Counted from the first letter of the stretch, positions 11,308 through 23,639 are shown. The stretch: 64,000 bases of DNA from Paraburkholderia sp. FT54 (GCF_031585635.1 NZ_CP134195.1:248001-312000); one strand, 5' to 3'. Translations and numbers: made by a program. The notes: generated from the letters alone by a model not told the origin.

Positions 11308-14300
11308 ATGAAAGCTCTGCTCGATCTATTCAAGCAAGTCCAACAGCCTGAAGTTTTTGACGCGATCAAGATCGGTCTGGCTTCGCCGGACAAGATCCGT
11401 TCGTGGTCGTTCGGTGAAGTGAAGAAGCCGGAAACCATCAACTACCGGACGTTCAAGCCGGAACGCGATGGTTTGTTCTGCGCCAAGATTTTCGGCCCGA
11501 TCAAAGACTACGAGTGCCTGTGCGGCAAGTACAAGCGCCTGAAGCATCGTGGCGTGATCTGCGAGAAGTGCGGCGTCGAAGTGACGCTGGCAAAGGTGCG
11601 TCGCGAACGCATGGGCCACATCGAACTGGCCTCGCCGGTTGCGCACATCTGGTTCCTGAAGTCGCTGCCGTCGCGTCTGGGCATGGTGCTCGACATGACG
11701 CTGCGCGATATCGAACGCGTGCTGTACTTCGAAGCATATGTGGTGATCGATCCGGGCATGACGCCGCTGAAAGCGCGGCAGATCATGACGGAAGAGGATT
11801 ACTACAACAAGGTCGAAGAGTACGGTGACGAATTCCGCGCTGAAATGGGCGCGGAAGGCGTGCGCGAACTGCTGCGCGCGATCAACATCGACGAACAGGT
11901 CGAGATGCTGCGCACCGAACTCAAGAACACGGGTTCGGAAGCGAAGATCAAGAAGTACGCGAAGCGCCTGAAGGTGCTCGAGGCTTTCCAGCGTTCGGGC
12001 ATCAAGCCTGACTGGATGGTGCTCGAAGTGCTGCCGGTGCTGCCGCCGGAACTGCGTCCGCTGGTGCCGCTGGACGGCGGCCGTTTCGCGACGTCGGACC
12101 TGAACGACCTGTATCGCCGCGTGATCAACCGTAACAACCGGTTGAAGCGTCTGCTCGAACTGAAGGCGCCTGAAATCATCGTCCGCAATGAAAAGCGGAT
12201 GCTGCAGGAAGCCGTCGATTCGCTGCTCGACAACGGTCGCCGCGGTAAGGCCATGACTGGTGCGAACAAGCGTCCGCTGAAGTCGCTCGCCGACATGATC
12301 AAGGGTAAGGGCGGTCGTTTCCGTCAGAACTTACTCGGTAAGCGCGTCGACTATTCGGGCCGTTCGGTGATCGTGGTCGGTCCGACGCTCAAGCTGCATC
12401 AGTGCGGTCTGCCGAAGCTGATGGCGCTCGAACTGTTCAAGCCGTTCATCTTCAACAAGCTCGAAGTGATGGGTGTTGCTACCACCATCAAGGCTGCGAA
12501 GAAGGAAGTCGAGAACCAGACGCCGGTGGTGTGGGACATTCTCGAAGAAGTCATTCGCGAACATCCGGTCATGCTGAACCGTGCGCCTACGCTTCACCGT
12601 CTTGGCATTCAGGCTTTCGAGCCGGTGCTGATCGAAGGTAAGGCAATCCAGCTGCACCCGCTCGTTTGCGCGGCGTTCAACGCCGACTTCGACGGTGACC
12701 AGATGGCTGTTCACGTGCCGCTGTCGCTGGAAGCGCAGATGGAAGCGCGCACGCTGATGCTGGCGTCGAACAACGTCCTGTTCCCGGCCAACGGCGATCC
12801 GTCGATCGTGCCGTCGCAGGATATCGTGCTCGGCTTGTACTACGCGACTCGTGAAGCAGTGAACGGCAAGGGCGAAGGCCTGACGTTCACGGGCGTCTCG
12901 GAAGCGCTGCGTGCCTACGAGAACAAGGAAGTCGAGCTCGCCTCACGCGTCAACGTGCGGATCACCGAAATGGTCCACAACGAAGACAAGTCGGAAGGTG
13001 CGCCGGCGTTCGTGCCGAAGATCACGCTGTACCCGACCACCGTCGGCCGTGCAATCCTGTCGGAAATTCTCCCGCCGGGCCTGCCGTTCTCGGTGCTCAA
13101 CAAGCCGCTGAAGAAGAAGGAAATCTCGCGCCTCATTAACACCGCATTCCGCAAGTGCGGTCTGCGTGAAACGGTGATTTTCGCCGACCAGTTGATGCAG
13201 TCGGGTTTCCGTCTGGCAACGCGCGCTGGTATCTCGATCTGCGTCGACGACATGCTCGTGCCGCCGCAGAAGGAAACCATCGTCGGTGACGCCGCGAAGA
13301 AGGTGAAGGAATACGACCGTCAGTACATGTCGGGTCTTGTTACCTCGCAAGAGCGCTACAACAACGTGGTCGACATCTGGTCGGCAACGTCGGAAGCGGT
13401 CGGCAAGGCGATGATGGAACAGCTGTCGACGGAACCGGTCACGGATCGCGACGGCAACGAAACGCGTCAGGAATCGTTCAACTCGATTTACATGATGGCG
13501 GACTCGGGTGCTCGTGGTTCCGCGGTTCAGATTCGTCAGCTGGCCGGTATGCGCGGCCTGATGGCGAAGCCGGATGGCTCGATCATCGAGACGCCGATTA
13601 CGGCGAACTTCCGTGAAGGCCTGAACGTGTTGCAGTACTTCATCTCGACCCACGGCGCACGAAAGGGTCTGGCTGATACGGCACTGAAGACGGCTAACTC
13701 GGGTTACCTGACGCGGCGTCTCGTCGACGTGACGCAGGATCTGGTGGTGGTCGAGGACGATTGCGGTACGTCCAACGGCGTCGCCATGAAGGCGTTGGTC
13801 GAAGGCGGTGAAGTCGTCGAAGCGCTGCGTGACCGTATCCTGGGTCGCGTGACGGTGGCTGACGTCGTCAATCCGGAATCGCAGGAAACGCTGTACGAAA
13901 CGGGCACGTTGCTCGACGAAGACGCGGTCGAAGAAATCGAACGCCTCGGTATCGACGAAGTGCGCGTGCGTACGCCGCTGACTTGCGAAACGCGTTACGG
14001 TCTGTGCGCGGCCTGCTACGGTCGCGACCTGGGCCGCGGCTCGTCGGTCAACGTCGGTGAAGCAGTCGGCGTGATCGCTGCGCAGTCGATCGGTGAACCG
14101 GGCACGCAGCTCACGATGCGTACGTTCCACATCGGTGGTGCGGCGTCGCGTGCGGCAGTGGCTTCGTCGGTTGAAGCGAAGTCGAACGGTACGGTGCGTT
14201 TCACGGCAACGATGCGTTACGTCACCAACGCGAAGGGCGAGCAGATCGTCATCTCGCGTTCGGGCGAAGCCATGATTACCGACGACCACGGTCGCGAGCG

Positions 14301-15546
14301 CGAACGTCACAAGGTGCCGTACGGCGCGACGCTGTTGCAACTGGACGGCGCGCAGATCAAGGCCGGCACGCAACTGGCGACGTGGGATCCGATGACGCGT
14401 CCGATCATCACCGAGTACGGCGGTACGGTGAAGTTCGAAAACGTCGAAGAAGGCGTGACGGTTGCCAAGCAGATCGATGACGTGACGGGTCTCTCCACGC
14501 TGGTCGTGATCGACGTGAAGCGTCGTGGTTCGCAAGCGTCGAAGACGGTGCGTCCGCAGGTCAAGCTGCTCGATGCGAACGGCGAAGAAGTCAAGATCCC
14601 GAACACCGAGCATTCGGTGCAGATCGGCTTCCAGGTCGGCGCTCTGATCACCGTGAAGGACGGTCAGCAAGTGCAGGTCGGTGAAGTGCTCGCACGGATC
14701 CCGACTGAATCGCAGAAGACGCGTGACATTACCGGCGGTCTGCCGCGTGTGGCGGAACTGTTTGAAGCACGTTCGCCGAAGGACGCCGGTATCCTGGCGG
14801 AAGTCACGGGTACGACGTCGTTCGGTAAGGACACGAAGGGCAAGCAGCGTCTCGTTATCACGGACCTCGAGGGCAACCAGCACGAGTTCCTGATCGCGAA
14901 GGAAAAGCAGGTTCTGGTGCACGATGGTCAGGTCGTCAACAAGGGCGAAATGATCGTCGACGGGCCGGCGGATCCGCACGACATTCTGCGTTTGCAGGGC
15001 GTCGAAGCGCTGTCGCGTTACATCGTGGACGAAGTGCAGGACGTGTACCGTCTGCAAGGCGTGAAGATCAACGACAAGCACATTGAAGTGATTGTTCGTC
15101 AGATGCTGCGCCGCGTGCAGATTACGGACAACGGCGATACGCGTTTCATCCCGGGCGAACAGGTTGAGCGGTCGGATATGCTCGACGAGAACGATCGTAT
15201 GATCGCGGAAGACAAGCGTCCGGCAACGTACGAAAACGTGCTGCTCGGTATCACGAAGGCCTCGTTGTCGACCGATTCGTTCATCTCGGCGGCGTCGTTC
15301 CAAGAAACGACCCGCGTGCTGACCGAAGCGGCGATCATGGGCAAGCGCGACGACCTGCGTGGTCTGAAGGAAAACGTGATCGTCGGCCGTTTGATTCCGG
15401 CCGGTACGGGTCTCGCGTTCCACAAGGCACGCAAGAGCAAGGAACTGTCCGACCGCGAGCGTTTCGATCAGATCGCAGCGGAAGAGTCGTTCGAATTCGG
15501 TACGCCGGAAACCCCGGCCGCCGAACAGCAGCACTCAGGCGAGTAA
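11308..15546 (+). CDS. rpoC: DNA-directed RNA polymerase beta' subunit
   Basis: The beta' subunit (1,412 aa) holds the catalytic magnesium. The NADFDGD motif is at residues 458-464. The N-terminal zinc site has Cys 70, 72, 85 and 88, and a second Cys cluster ([15 protein letters not shown]) lies near 890-910. The trigger-loop region [13 protein letters not shown] follows. An ggagag RBS precedes the ATG. The gene is complete and followed by a strong terminator, so the rif operon ends here. Confidence 0.99.
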   Translation: MKALLDLFKQVQQPEVFDAIKIGLASPDKIRSWSFGEVKKPETINYRTFKPERDGLFCAKIFGPIKDYECLCGKYKRLKHRGVICEKCGVEVTLAKVRRERMGHIELASPVAHIWFLKSLPSRLGMVLDMTLRDIERVLYFEAYVVIDPGMTPLKARQIMTEEDYYNKVEEYGDEFRAEMGAEGVRELLRAINIDEQVEMLRTELKNTGSEAKIKKYAKRLKVLEAFQRSGIKPDWMVLEVLPVLPPELRPLVPLDGGRFATSDLNDLYRRVINRNNRLKRLLELKAPEIIVRNEKRMLQEAVDSLLDNGRRGKAMTGANKRPLKSLADMIKGKGGRFRQNLLGKRVDYSGRSVIVVGPTLKLHQCGLPKLMALELFKPFIFNKLEVMGVATTIKAAKKEVENQTPVVWDILEEVIREHPVMLNRAPTLHRLGIQAFEPVLIEGKAIQLHPLVCAAFNADFDGDQMAVHVPLSLEAQMEARTLMLASNNVLFPANGDPSIVPSQDIVLGLYYATREAVNGKGEGLTFTGVSEALRAYENKEVELASRVNVRITEMVHNEDKSEGAPAFVPKITLYPTTVGRAILSEILPPGLPFSVLNKPLKKKEISRLINTAFRKCGLRETVIFADQLMQSGFRLATRAGISICVDDMLVPPQKETIVGDAAKKVKEYDRQYMSGLVTSQERYNNVVDIWSATSEAVGKAMMEQLSTEPVTDRDGNETRQESFNSIYMMADSGARGSAVQIRQLAGMRGLMAKPDGSIIETPITANFREGLNVLQYFISTHGARKGLADTALKTANSGYLTRRLVDVTQDLVVVEDDCGTSNGVAMKALVEGGEVVEALRDRILGRVTVADVVNPESQETLYETGTLLDEDAVEEIERLGIDEVRVRTPLTCETRYGLCAACYGRDLGRGSSVNVGEAVGVIAAQSIGEPGTQLTMRTFHIGGAASRAAVASSVEAKSNGTVRFTATMRYVTNAKGEQIVISRSGEAMITDDHGRERERHKVPYGATLLQLDGAQIKAGTQLATWDPMTRPIITEYGGTVKFENVEEGVTVAKQIDDVTGLSTLVVIDVKRRGSQASKTVRPQVKLLDANGEEVKIPNTEHSVQIGFQVGALITVKDGQQVQVGEVLARIPTESQKTRDITGGLPRVAELFEARSPKDAGILAEVTGTTSFGKDTKGKQRLVITDLEGNQHEFLIAKEKQVLVHDGQVVNKGEMIVDGPADPHDILRLQGVEALSRYIVDEVQDVYRLQGVKINDKHIEVIVRQMLRRVQITDNGDTRFIPGEQVERSDMLDENDRMIAEDKRPATYENVLLGITKASLSTDSFISAASFQETTRVLTEAAIMGKRDDLRGLKENVIVGRLIPAGTGLAFHKARKSKELSDRERFDQIAAEESFEFGTPETPAAEQQHSGE

Positions 15547-15599
15547 GCTCAGGTCAGTAAGTCCCGGCGGCGCAAGCCGCTTGGGCTCACCAGCCAGCG

Positions 15600-15632
15600 A
15601 AGCCGCTCAGTTTCGACTGAGCGGCTTTTTTT
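15600..15632 (+). terminator. Rho-independent terminator after rpoC
   Basis: Eleven-bp stem aagccgctcag/ctgagcggctt with a 6-nt loop and a run of seven T (15,626-15,632). It closes the rplKAJL-rpoBC array. Confidence 0.92.
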
Positions 15633-15763
15633 ATGCGCTTTCTTTTTACGCGCTTGCCCGACTTTGTTAGGCCAAACGGCTAACGTTGCGGTAAAGCGCG
15701 GGCGCAGCACGAATGCGTTGGTAAAATTCGTGTCACCGGCATCACGCTGCTTCTCTCAAATTC

Positions 15764-17611
15764 ATGTCCCGTCCGCTCGAAATCCTCAACGAAGTCTTCG
15801 GTTACCCCGCGTTCAGAGGGCAGCAGGGCGAAATTGTCGAGCACGTCGCCGGCGGCGGCGACTGCCTCGTATTGATGCCGACGGGCGGCGGCAAGTCACT
15901 CTGCTATCAGATTCCGTCGCTGGTGCGCCGCGAGGGCGGCTACGGCACCGGCATCGTCGTTTCTCCGCTGATCGCGCTGATGCAGGATCAGGTGGCCGCG
16001 CTCACCGAAGTGGGCGTGCGCGCCGCGTATCTGAATTCGACGCTCTCCAGCGCCGAGGCAATGGCGACCGAGCGCGCATTGCGCGAAGGCGAAATCGATC
16101 TGCTCTACGTGGCGCCGGAGCGTTTGATGACGCCCCGTTTCCAGGAGTTGCTGGAGCGCACGCGCATCGGCTTGTTCGCCATCGACGAAGCGCATTGCGT
16201 GTCGCAATGGGGGCATGATTTCCGGCCGGAATATATTCAGTTGTCGGTGCTGCACGAGCGGTTCCCGAACGTGCCGCGAATCGCGCTGACGGCCACAGCT
16301 GACGCAATCACGCGCGACGAAATCATCCACCGCCTCGCCTTGGACGACGCGCGCATTTTCGTGTCCAGCTTCGACCGGCCGAACATCCGCTATCGCATCG
16401 TCGAGAAGGACAATGCGCGTACGCAGTTGCTGGACTTCATTCGCGCCGAGCATTCGAAGCCGGACGGCACGACCGATGCCGGTGTCGTCTATTGCCTGTC
16501 ACGTCGCAAGGTCGAAGAGACGGCGGAGTGGCTGAAGGAAAAAGGGATGCGCGCGCTGCCGTATCACGCCGGCATGGAGTTCGAAATCCGCCAGAAGCAT
16601 CAGGAGATGTTTCAGCGCGAGGAAGGGATCGTGATGTGCGCGACGATCGCATTCGGCATGGGCATCGACAAACCGGACGTGCGTTTCGTCGCTCACCTCG
16701 ACTTGCCGAAGAGCGTCGAAGGCTATTATCAGGAAACGGGCCGCGCGGGCCGCGACGGCATGCCGGCGAACGCGTGGATGGCCTACGGCCTCGGCGACGT
16801 CGTGCAGCAGCGCAAGATGATCGACGAGTCGGACGCCGATGACGCGCACAAACGCGTTCAAACCGGCAAGCTGGACGCATTGCTCGGGCTGTGCGAGGCG
16901 GCGACCTGCCGGCGAGTACGGCTGCTCGCGTATTTCGGCGAGTCGAGCAAGCCGTGCGGTAACTGCGACAACTGCCTTGAACCGCCTGATACGTGGGACG
17001 CGACGCGCGAGGCGCGGATGGCGTTGTCGTGTGTGTTTCGCGCGCAGCGGGCGAGTGGATTTCATTTCGGCGCCGGTCATCTGATCGACATCCTGCGCGG
17101 CAATAGCAGCGAGAAAATCCTGCAGCGTGGCCACGAGAAGCTGACCACGTTCGGTATCGGCTCGGCACTGGGCGAGCCAGAGTGGCGCGCGGTATTTCGT
17201 CAACTGGTCGCGTTCGGCTATCTGACGGTAGACCATGAAGGCTTCGGCTCCCTGGTTCTGACCGAGGCAAGCAAGCCAGTGCTCAAAGGTGAGCAGAACG
17301 TCACGATGCGGCGCTATGTAAAGCCCACGCGCACGCGTCAATCGTCCGGCCGCACCAGCGAGCGCGCCGACCCGACGATCGGCATGGGCCCGCGTGAACG
17401 CGCGCGCTGGGAGCGGTTGCGGGCATGGCGCACTGAAACCGCGAAGAGCGACGGCGTGCCAGCCTACGTGATTTTCCACGATGCGACTCTGGCAGAAATT
17501 GCCCGCAACGGCCCCGACTCGATTGAGGATTTGCGGGGCATTCCGGGTATGGGCGCACGCAAACTCGACCGTTTCGGCGATGAATTGCTGGAAGTCGTCG
17601 CCGCGGACTGA
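15764..17611 (+). CDS. recQ: ATP-dependent DNA helicase RecQ
   Basis: RecQ (615 aa) is a 3'-5' superfamily 2 helicase in recombination and fork repair. Visible are the Walker A GGGKS (about 42-46), the DEAH box ([14 protein letters not shown], about 140-153) and motif VI ([10 protein letters not shown]). The zinc cysteines of the RQC domain follow ([12 protein letters not shown]...CGNCDNC, about 380-405), with a C-terminal HRDC domain from about 540. It is a complete RecQ. It sits as a stand-alone gene between the rpoBC terminator and the str operon, with no functional link to its neighbours that I can see. Confidence 0.97.
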   Translation: MSRPLEILNEVFGYPAFRGQQGEIVEHVAGGGDCLVLMPTGGGKSLCYQIPSLVRREGGYGTGIVVSPLIALMQDQVAALTEVGVRAAYLNSTLSSAEAMATERALREGEIDLLYVAPERLMTPRFQELLERTRIGLFAIDEAHCVSQWGHDFRPEYIQLSVLHERFPNVPRIALTATADAITRDEIIHRLALDDARIFVSSFDRPNIRYRIVEKDNARTQLLDFIRAEHSKPDGTTDAGVVYCLSRRKVEETAEWLKEKGMRALPYHAGMEFEIRQKHQEMFQREEGIVMCATIAFGMGIDKPDVRFVAHLDLPKSVEGYYQETGRAGRDGMPANAWMAYGLGDVVQQRKMIDESDADDAHKRVQTGKLDALLGLCEAATCRRVRLLAYFGESSKPCGNCDNCLEPPDTWDATREARMALSCVFRAQRASGFHFGAGHLIDILRGNSSEKILQRGHEKLTTFGIGSALGEPEWRAVFRQLVAFGYLTVDHEGFGSLVLTEASKPVLKGEQNVTMRRYVKPTRTRQSSGRTSERADPTIGMGPRERARWERLRAWRTETAKSDGVPAYVIFHDATLAEIARNGPDSIEDLRGIPGMGARKLDRFGDELLEVVAAD

Positions 17612-17664
17612 CCGGTTAGCGATCACCTCAGCGGGTCGGCAGGGGTGCGAAACATCGCAACCTG

Positions 17665-17694
17665 TTGACTCCCTTAGTATTTTCGGAATATTAT
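17665..17694 (+). promoter_or_regulatory. Probable str operon promoter
   Basis: TTGACT (17,665-17,670), an 18-bp AT-rich spacer and TATTAT (17,689-17,694), 140 nt upstream of rpsL. The local drop in GC content after recQ supports a promoter. A start near 17,701 would give a leader of about 130 nt. Confidence 0.65.
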
Positions 17695-17833
17695 GCTAGG
17701 TTCCGGTTCTTGGAATGCCTGCGCGCGAAGTCAATTCATGCGCCGACTACTCGGTCCGGAAGCTCGATGCGCAATCGTTTCTGCTTTGCCCGGAAACATA
17801 TGCGTCGATTTTGTTCAATTTCAGGAATAAACA

Positions 17834-18214
17834 ATGCCAACCATCAATCAACTGGTTCGCAAAGGCCGCGCGTCGGAAACGACGAAGAGCAAGAGCCCGG
17901 CTTTGCAGGACTGCCCCCAGCGTCGCGGCGTGTGCACCCGTGTGTACACCACGACGCCGAAGAAGCCTAACTCGGCACTGCGTAAGGTTGCCAAGGTTCG
18001 TTTGACGAACGGCTTCGAAGTCATTTCGTACATCGGTGGTGAAGGCCACAACCTGCAGGAACACTCGGTCGTGCTGATTCGCGGCGGCCGTGTGAAGGAC
18101 TTGCCGGGTGTGCGTTACCACATGGTTCGCGGCTCGCTGGATACCCAGGGCGTCAAGGATCGTAAGCAGGCTCGCTCGAAGTACGGTGCGAAGCGTGCCA
18201 AGGCTGGCAAGTAA
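17834..18214 (+). CDS. rpsL: 30S ribosomal protein S12
   Basis: S12 (126 aa) sits in the decoding centre. The family N-terminus [12 protein letters not shown], the loop [12 protein letters not shown] with Lys 43, and [13 protein letters not shown] with Lys 88 are all present. These are the streptomycin-sensitive residues. An aggaat-type RBS precedes the ATG. It is the first gene of a rpsL-rpsG-fusA-tuf str operon. Confidence 0.99.
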   Translation: MPTINQLVRKGRASETTKSKSPALQDCPQRRGVCTRVYTTTPKKPNSALRKVAKVRLTNGFEVISYIGGEGHNLQEHSVVLIRGGRVKDLPGVRYHMVRGSLDTQGVKDRKQARSKYGAKRAKAGK

Positions 18215-18393
18215 TTGGCCGGTCAGTAGTTTCAGGTCGCCTGCAAAGGCGGTAATAGCGGTGGCGCCGGAATCGCCGGTGCTGTCGAGTAAGTGGTCAC
18301 CCGACCAGGCTGGTAAGTCGCTAGGGATGAATCGGGTTAGTTGGTGGCCGCGGGGCTAAAAGTAGCTCCAACTGAAAAGTTAAAGGAAGAAAC

Positions 18394-18864
18394 ATGCCGC
18401 GTCGTCGCGAAGTCCCCAAGCGGGAAGTGTTGCCGGATCCGAAGTTCGGTAACGTTGATGTAGCTAAGTTCATGAACGTGCTGATGCTCTCCGGCAAGAA
18501 GTCGGTTGCCGAGCGTATCGTGTACGGCGCTTTCGAACAGATCCAGACCAAGGGTGGCAAGGACCCGCTGGAAGTGTTCACGGTAGCGCTCAACAACGTC
18601 AAGCCGGTGGTCGAAGTGAAGAGCCGCCGCGTTGGTGGTGCGAACTATCAGGTTCCGGTCGAAGTGCGCCCGTCGCGTCGTATGGCATTGGCGATGCGTT
18701 GGCTGCGTGAAGCCGCGAAGAAGCGCAGCGAGAAGTCGATGGCCCTGCGTCTGGCAGGTGAACTCTCCGAAGCGGCCGAAGGCCGTGGCGGCGCAATGAA
18801 GAAGCGCGACGAAGTTCACCGGATGGCAGAAGCCAACAAGGCGTTCTCGCACTTCCGTTTCTAA
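18394..18864 (+). CDS. rpsG: 30S ribosomal protein S7
   Basis: S7 (156 aa) nucleates assembly of the 30S head and is the str operon autoregulator in E. coli. The N-terminus [17 protein letters not shown] and the motif [14 protein letters not shown] (about 76-89) are conserved. It ends with KAFSHFRF, the short betaproteobacterial C-terminus. The rpsL-rpsG spacer (about 180 nt) is longer than in E. coli and contains no gene. Confidence 0.98.
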   Translation: MPRRREVPKREVLPDPKFGNVDVAKFMNVLMLSGKKSVAERIVYGAFEQIQTKGGKDPLEVFTVALNNVKPVVEVKSRRVGGANYQVPVEVRPSRRMALAMRWLREAAKKRSEKSMALRLAGELSEAAEGRGGAMKKRDEVHRMAEANKAFSHFRF

Positions 18865-18907
18865 GCTTCCCGAACCCGGGTTTAGCAGAAAAAACGGAAA
18901 GAAATTC

Positions 18908-18944
18908 CGGGCGGGTGCGCTTACAAAGCGCCTCGCCCGTTTGT
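18908..18944 (+). other. Terminator-like hairpin between rpsG and fusA
   Basis: A stem of about 13 bp (18,908-18,921 with 18,927-18,939, one bulge) and 5-nt loop, followed by tttgtgtt. The T run is interrupted, so it may be a weak attenuator or an mRNA-stability element rather than a full terminator. Confidence 0.5.
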
Positions 18945-18998
18945 GTTACAGCGCGATGGGTATTTTCTCGCATCGCGTCATCCCAATAGAGGATCAAA

Positions 18999-21101
18999 GT
19001 GGCTCGCAAGACACCTATCGAGCGCTACCGTAACATCGGTATTAGCGCTCACATCGACGCCGGCAAAACGACGACGACCGAGCGCATCTTGTTCTACACC
19101 GGCGTGAACCACAAGATTGGCGAAGTTCACGACGGCGCTGCCACCATGGATTGGATGGAGCAGGAGCAGGAACGCGGCATCACGATCACGTCCGCTGCTA
19201 CCACGGCGTTCTGGAAAGGCATGGCCGGCGACCGCGCTGAGCATCGCATCAACATCATCGACACCCCGGGCCACGTCGACTTCACGATTGAAGTTGAGCG
19301 CTCGATGCGCGTGCTCGACGGTGCGTGCATGGTCTATTGTGCTGTGGGCGGCGTTCAGCCCCAGTCGGAAACCGTGTGGCGTCAGGCTAACAAGTACAAG
19401 GTTCCCCGTCTCGCGTTCATCAACAAGATGGACCGTACCGGCGCGAACTTCTTCAAGGTTTACGACCAGCTCAAGCTGCGTCTGAAGGCGAACCCGGTTC
19501 CGGTCGTGGTGCCTATCGGCGCGGAAGAAAACTTCACGGGCGTCGTCGATCTGCTGAAGATGAAGGCGATCATTTGGGACGACGCGTCGCAAGGCACGAA
19601 GTTCTCGTACGAAGAGATCCCGGCGGAATTGGTCGACTCGTGCAACGAGTGGCGCGAAAAGATGGTCGAAGCGGCTGCTGAGTCGAGCGAAGACCTGATG
19701 AACAAGTACCTCGAAGAAGGCGAGTTGACGGAAGCGGAAATCGTCAAGGGTCTGCGCGACCGTACGATCGCTTGCGAAATCCAGCCGATGCTGTGCGGCA
19801 CCGCGTTCAAGAACAAGGGCGTGCAACGTATGCTGGACGCCGTGCTCGACTTCCTGCCGTCGCCGATCGACATCCCGCCGGTTACGGGCGAGCTGGAAAA
19901 CGGTGAAAAGGGTGAACGCCGCGCTGCCGACGACGAAAAGTTCTCGGCACTGGCATTCAAGATCATGACCGACCCGTTCGTCGGCCAGCTGATCTTCTTC
20001 CGCGTGTACTCGGGCGTTGTGAATTCGGGCGACACCGTGCTGAACGCGACCAAAGACAAGAAGGAGCGTCTGGGTCGTATTTTGCAGATGCACGCGAACC
20101 AACGCGAAGAAATCAAGGAAGTCCGCGCAGGCGACATCGCTGCTGCTGTCGGCCTGAAGGACGCAACGACCGGCGATACGCTGTGCGATCCGCAAAGCCC
20201 GATCGTGCTCGAGCGCATGATTTTCCCGGAGCCGGTGATTTCGCAGGCTGTTGAGCCGAAGACGAAGCCTGACCAGGAAAAGATGGGCCTGGCGCTGAAC
20301 CGTCTGGCACAGGAAGATCCGTCGTTCCGCGTTCAAACGGACGAAGAATCGGGCCAAACCATTATTTCGGGCATGGGCGAGCTCCACCTGGAAATTCTGG
20401 TTGACCGTATGAAGCGCGAATTCGGCGTGGAAGCGACTGTCGGCAAGCCGCAGGTTGCATACCGCGAAACGATTCGCGGCAAGGCTGAAGACGTTGACGG
20501 CAAGTTCGTCAAGCAGTCGGGTGGTCGCGGCCAGTACGGCCACGCGGTCATTACGCTCGAGCCTAATGAGCAAGGCAAGGGCTACGAGTTCCTCGACGAG
20601 ATCAAGGGCGGTGTGATTCCGCGCGAATACATCCCGGCGGTGGACAAGGGTATCCAGGAAACGCTGAAGGCAGGCGTGCTGGCAGGCTTCCCGGTCGTCG
20701 ACGTCAAGGTTCACCTGACGTTCGGTTCGTACCACGACGTCGACTCGAACGAAAATGCGTTCCGCATGGCCGGCTCGATGGCGTTCAAGGAAGCAATGCG
20801 CAAGGCTCAACCGGTCATCCTCGAACCGATGATGGCTGTGGAAGTCGAAACGCCTGAAGATTACATGGGCAACGTGATGGGCGATCTGTCGGGTCGTCGC
20901 GGCATCGTTCAGGGCATGGACGACATGGTTGGCGGCGGCAAGATCGTTCGCGCCGAAGTCCCGCTGTCGGAAATGTTCGGCTACTCGACGTCGCTGCGTT
21001 CGCTGACCCAAGGTCGTGCAACGTACACGATGGAGTTCAAGCACTACTCCGAAGCACCGCGTAACGTGTCGGAAGCGATCATCAACGCCAAGTCGAAGTA
21101 A
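18999..21101 (+). CDS. fusA: Elongation factor G
   Basis: EF-G (700 aa) drives ribosomal translocation. Start is GTG at 18,999, after the purine-rich gaggatcaa. The GTPase motifs are AHIDAGKTT (about 17-25), DTPGHVDF (about 88-95) and NKMD (about 142-145), followed by domains II-V at full length. It lies in the usual str order, 47 bp before tuf. I see no second fusA in the window. Confidence 0.98.
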   Translation: MARKTPIERYRNIGISAHIDAGKTTTTERILFYTGVNHKIGEVHDGAATMDWMEQEQERGITITSAATTAFWKGMAGDRAEHRINIIDTPGHVDFTIEVERSMRVLDGACMVYCAVGGVQPQSETVWRQANKYKVPRLAFINKMDRTGANFFKVYDQLKLRLKANPVPVVVPIGAEENFTGVVDLLKMKAIIWDDASQGTKFSYEEIPAELVDSCNEWREKMVEAAAESSEDLMNKYLEEGELTEAEIVKGLRDRTIACEIQPMLCGTAFKNKGVQRMLDAVLDFLPSPIDIPPVTGELENGEKGERRAADDEKFSALAFKIMTDPFVGQLIFFRVYSGVVNSGDTVLNATKDKKERLGRILQMHANQREEIKEVRAGDIAAAVGLKDATTGDTLCDPQSPIVLERMIFPEPVISQAVEPKTKPDQEKMGLALNRLAQEDPSFRVQTDEESGQTIISGMGELHLEILVDRMKREFGVEATVGKPQVAYRETIRGKAEDVDGKFVKQSGGRGQYGHAVITLEPNEQGKGYEFLDEIKGGVIPREYIPAVDKGIQETLKAGVLAGFPVVDVKVHLTFGSYHDVDSNENAFRMAGSMAFKEAMRKAQPVILEPMMAVEVETPEDYMGNVMGDLSGRRGIVQGMDDMVGGGKIVRAEVPLSEMFGYSTSLRSLTQGRATYTMEFKHYSEAPRNVSEAIINAKSK

Positions 21102-21148
21102 TCGCGCGGCAAGTCATTCAACGATTAACTTTTTGAAAGAAGAGAAAC

Positions 21149-22339
21149 ATGGCTAAAGGTAAATTCGAACGGACCAAGCCGCACGTGAACGTCGGCACGA
21201 TCGGTCACGTTGACCACGGCAAGACCACGCTGACGGCAGCGATCACGACGGTTCTGACGCAGAAGTTTGGCGGCGAAGCGAAGGCATACGACCAGATCGA
21301 CGCGGCACCGGAAGAAAAGGCACGTGGTATCACGATCAACACGGCACACGTCGAGTACGAAACGGCTAACCGCCACTACGCGCACGTCGACTGCCCGGGC
21401 CACGCTGACTATGTGAAGAACATGATCACGGGTGCAGCGCAGATGGACGGCGCGATCCTGGTGTGCTCGGCCGCTGACGGCCCGATGCCGCAAACGCGTG
21501 AGCACATCCTGCTGGCGCGCCAGGTTGGCGTGCCGTACATCATCGTGTTCCTGAACAAGTGCGACATGGTGGACGACGCCGAGCTGCTGGAACTGGTCGA
21601 GATGGAAGTTCGCGAACTTCTGTCGAAGTACGACTTCCCGGGCGACGACACGCCGATCATCAAGGGTTCGGCCAAACTGGCGCTGGAAGGCGACAAGGGC
21701 GAGCTGGGCGAAGTGGCGATCATGAATCTGGCCGACGCGCTGGATACGTACATCCCGACGCCGGAGCGCGCAGTGGACGGCGCGTTCCTGATGCCGGTGG
21801 AAGACGTGTTCTCGATCTCGGGTCGCGGCACGGTGGTGACGGGTCGCGTTGAGCGCGGCGTCGTGAAGGTCGGCGAGGAAATCGAAATCGTTGGTATCAA
21901 GCCGACGGTGAAGACGACCTGCACGGGCGTGGAAATGTTCCGCAAGCTGCTCGATCAAGGTCAGGCAGGCGACAACGTGGGTATCCTGCTGCGCGGCACG
22001 AAGCGTGAAGACGTGGAGCGTGGCCAGGTGCTGGCGAAGCCGGGTTCGATCAACCCGCACACGCACTTCACGGCTGAAGTGTACGTGCTGAGCAAGGACG
22101 AAGGCGGCCGCCACACGCCGTTCTTCAACAACTACCGTCCGCAGTTCTACTTCCGTACGACGGACGTGACGGGCTCGATCGAGTTGCCGAAGGACAAGGA
22201 AATGGTCATGCCGGGCGACAACGTGTCGATCACGGTGAAGCTGATCAACCCGATCGCGATGGAAGAAGGTCTGCGTTTCGCCATCCGCGAAGGCGGCCGT
22301 ACGGTCGGCGCAGGTGTGGTTGCCAAGATTCTCGAGTAA
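21149..22339 (+). CDS. tuf: Elongation factor Tu, copy 2
   Basis: Second EF-Tu gene, 396 aa, with the same protein as the copy at 1,964-3,154. The two genes differ at five third-codon positions in codons 2-7 and look identical from codon 8 (21,170) to the stop. Upstream and downstream flanks are unrelated. This is the str operon copy, preceded by aagaagagaaac. The pattern fits ongoing gene conversion between copies. Confidence 0.99.
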   Translation: MAKGKFERTKPHVNVGTIGHVDHGKTTLTAAITTVLTQKFGGEAKAYDQIDAAPEEKARGITINTAHVEYETANRHYAHVDCPGHADYVKNMITGAAQMDGAILVCSAADGPMPQTREHILLARQVGVPYIIVFLNKCDMVDDAELLELVEMEVRELLSKYDFPGDDTPIIKGSAKLALEGDKGELGEVAIMNLADALDTYIPTPERAVDGAFLMPVEDVFSISGRGTVVTGRVERGVVKVGEEIEIVGIKPTVKTTCTGVEMFRKLLDQGQAGDNVGILLRGTKREDVERGQVLAKPGSINPHTHFTAEVYVLSKDEGGRHTPFFNNYRPQFYFRTTDVTGSIELPKDKEMVMPGDNVSITVKLINPIAMEEGLRFAIREGGRTVGAGVVAKILE

Positions 22340-22373
22340 AATCGCGGATTGAACTTGCAGTAAGTGGTGCCCG

Positions 22374-22418
22374 GAGCCGGGCGCCGGCCCTCAGCGGGCG
22401 CCCGGCTCTACGTTCTTT
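22374..22418 (+). terminator. Terminator-like hairpin after tuf
   Basis: A perfect 11-bp GC-rich stem (22,374-22,384 with 22,398-22,408) with a 13-nt loop, then tacgttctttta. It probably ends or attenuates the str operon before rpsJ, 58 nt further on. Confidence 0.7.
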
Positions 22419-22466
22419 TATTGTCTGGCGGTGCAATACCGCCTCGCTCTTTTCCAAGGAATTGTC

Positions 22467-22778
22467 ATGCAGAACCAGAAAATCCGCATTCGCCTGAAGG
22501 CTTTCGACTATCGCCTGATCGATCAATCGGCAGCTGAAATCGTCGACACGGCTAAGCGGACTGGCGCAATCGTCCGTGGTCCGGTGCCTCTGCCGACCCG
22601 CATTCAACGTTTCGACATCCTGCGTTCGCCGCACGTCAACAAGACGTCGCGCGATCAGCTCGAAATTCGTACGCACCAACGCCTGATGGACATCGTCGAT
22701 CCGACGGACAAGACCGTTGACGCGCTGATGAAGCTGGACCTGCCGGCTGGCGTGGACGTGGAAATCAAGCTGCAATAA
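22467..22778 (+). CDS. rpsJ: 30S ribosomal protein S10
   Basis: S10 (NusE) is both a 30S head protein and a NusB/NusG partner in antitermination. The ATG at 22,467 gives [19 protein letters not shown] and 103 aa, the family length; an ATG at 22,431 would add 12 non-conserved residues and has no RBS, whereas caagga (22,455-22,460) serves the chosen start. First gene of the S10 operon, but separated from rplC by a 201-nt gap with its own promoter. Confidence 0.98.
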   Translation: MQNQKIRIRLKAFDYRLIDQSAAEIVDTAKRTGAIVRGPVPLPTRIQRFDILRSPHVNKTSRDQLEIRTHQRLMDIVDPTDKTVDALMKLDLPAGVDVEIKLQ

Positions 22779-22828
22779 GGCTTCCAGTGGTTGTCCGGCG
22801 CGCCGGAGGCCGCTAAGTCATTGATTGC

Positions 22829-22868
22829 TTGCGGAAAACGAAAAGCCTCGCTATAATGCAAGGCTTTT
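22829..22868 (+). promoter_or_regulatory. Promoter embedded in an inverted repeat before rplC
   Basis: TTGCGG (22,829-22,834), 17-bp spacer, consensus TATAAT (22,852-22,857). The -10 lies in the loop of a perfect 9-bp inverted repeat (gaaaagcct 22,840-22,848, aggcttttc 22,860-22,868). The spacer and start region therefore form a hairpin in any RNA read through from rpsJ. This probably starts the rplC-rpsQ unit with a leader of about 115 nt. Confidence 0.75.
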
Positions 22869-22979
22869 CGCGCATTGGCGCAAAAAAGTCGGTGTGCTGC
22901 AGCATGAATTCATGCCCGAAACGGCACCGGCATTTTGTAAATTAGCCCCGACCAATCGCAGTCGGGAATGGAGAAAACG

Positions 22980-23639
22980 ATGAGCCTTGGACTCGTAGGT
23001 CGCAAGGTTGGCATGACCCGTATCTTCACGGCAGAAGGGGATTCGATTCCCGTTACCGTGCTGGACGTGTCCGACAACCGCGTGACGCAGATCAAGACTG
23101 TTGAAACCGACGGCTACACGGCCGTGCAGGTTGCATTCGGTACGCGCCGTGCATCGCGCGTGACGAAGCCGTTGGCCGGTCATCTCGCCAAAGCCGGTGT
23201 TCAAGCCGGTGAAATCCTCAAAGAATTCCAGATCGATGCTGCCAAGGCTGCCGAGTTGTCGAACGGCACCGTGGTCGGTCCCGACCTGTTCGAAGTAGGC
23301 CAGAAGGTCGACGTGCAGGGCGTGTCGATCGGTAAGGGCTACGCCGGTACCATCAAGCGTTACAACTTCGCATCCGGCCGTGCATCGCACGGTAACTCGC
23401 GCTCGCACAATGTGCCGGGCTCGATCGGTATGGCGCAGGATCCGGGTCGTGTTTTCCCGGGTAAGCGCATGACCGGTCATATGGGTGACGATACGGTAAC
23501 CGTGCAAAACCTCGAAATCGCTCGTATCGACGCTGACCGCAAGCTGTTGCTGGTCAAGGGCGCCGTTCCGGGTGCGAAGGGTGGCAAGGTATTCGTTACG
23601 CCGGCCGTGAAGACGCGTGCCGTGAAAGGAGCGAAATAA
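22980..23639 (+). CDS. rplC: 50S ribosomal protein L3
   Basis: L3 (219 aa) reaches with its long loop into the peptidyl-transferase centre. The start at 22,980 gives [17 protein letters not shown], the family N-terminus; the in-frame ATG at 22,968 adds only MEKT and overlaps the ggag RBS. The central loop [20 protein letters not shown] (about 137-156) carries the conserved Gln that is methylated in E. coli. The stop overlaps the rplD start (TAATG). Confidence 0.97.
   Translation: MSLGLVGRKVGMTRIFTAEGDSIPVTVLDVSDNRVTQIKTVETDGYTAVQVAFGTRRASRVTKPLAGHLAKAGVQAGEILKEFQIDAAKAAELSNGTVVGPDLFEVGQKVDVQGVSIGKGYAGTIKRYNFASGRASHGNSRSHNVPGSIGMAQDPGRVFPGKRMTGHMGDDTVTVQNLEIARIDADRKLLLVKGAVPGAKGGKVFVTPAVKTRAVKGAK

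Noticed and set aside
12943..15534. An 863-codon open frame antisense to rpoC
   Set aside because: Typical of GC-rich genes with strong third-base bias; composition rich in Arg, His and Val, no RBS and no known domain. rpoC on the other strand is certain.
1964..22339. tuf copies as the ends of a composite transposon
   Set aside because: No transposase or terminal repeats at the tuf genes; duplicate tuf in these positions is ancestral in proteobacteria.
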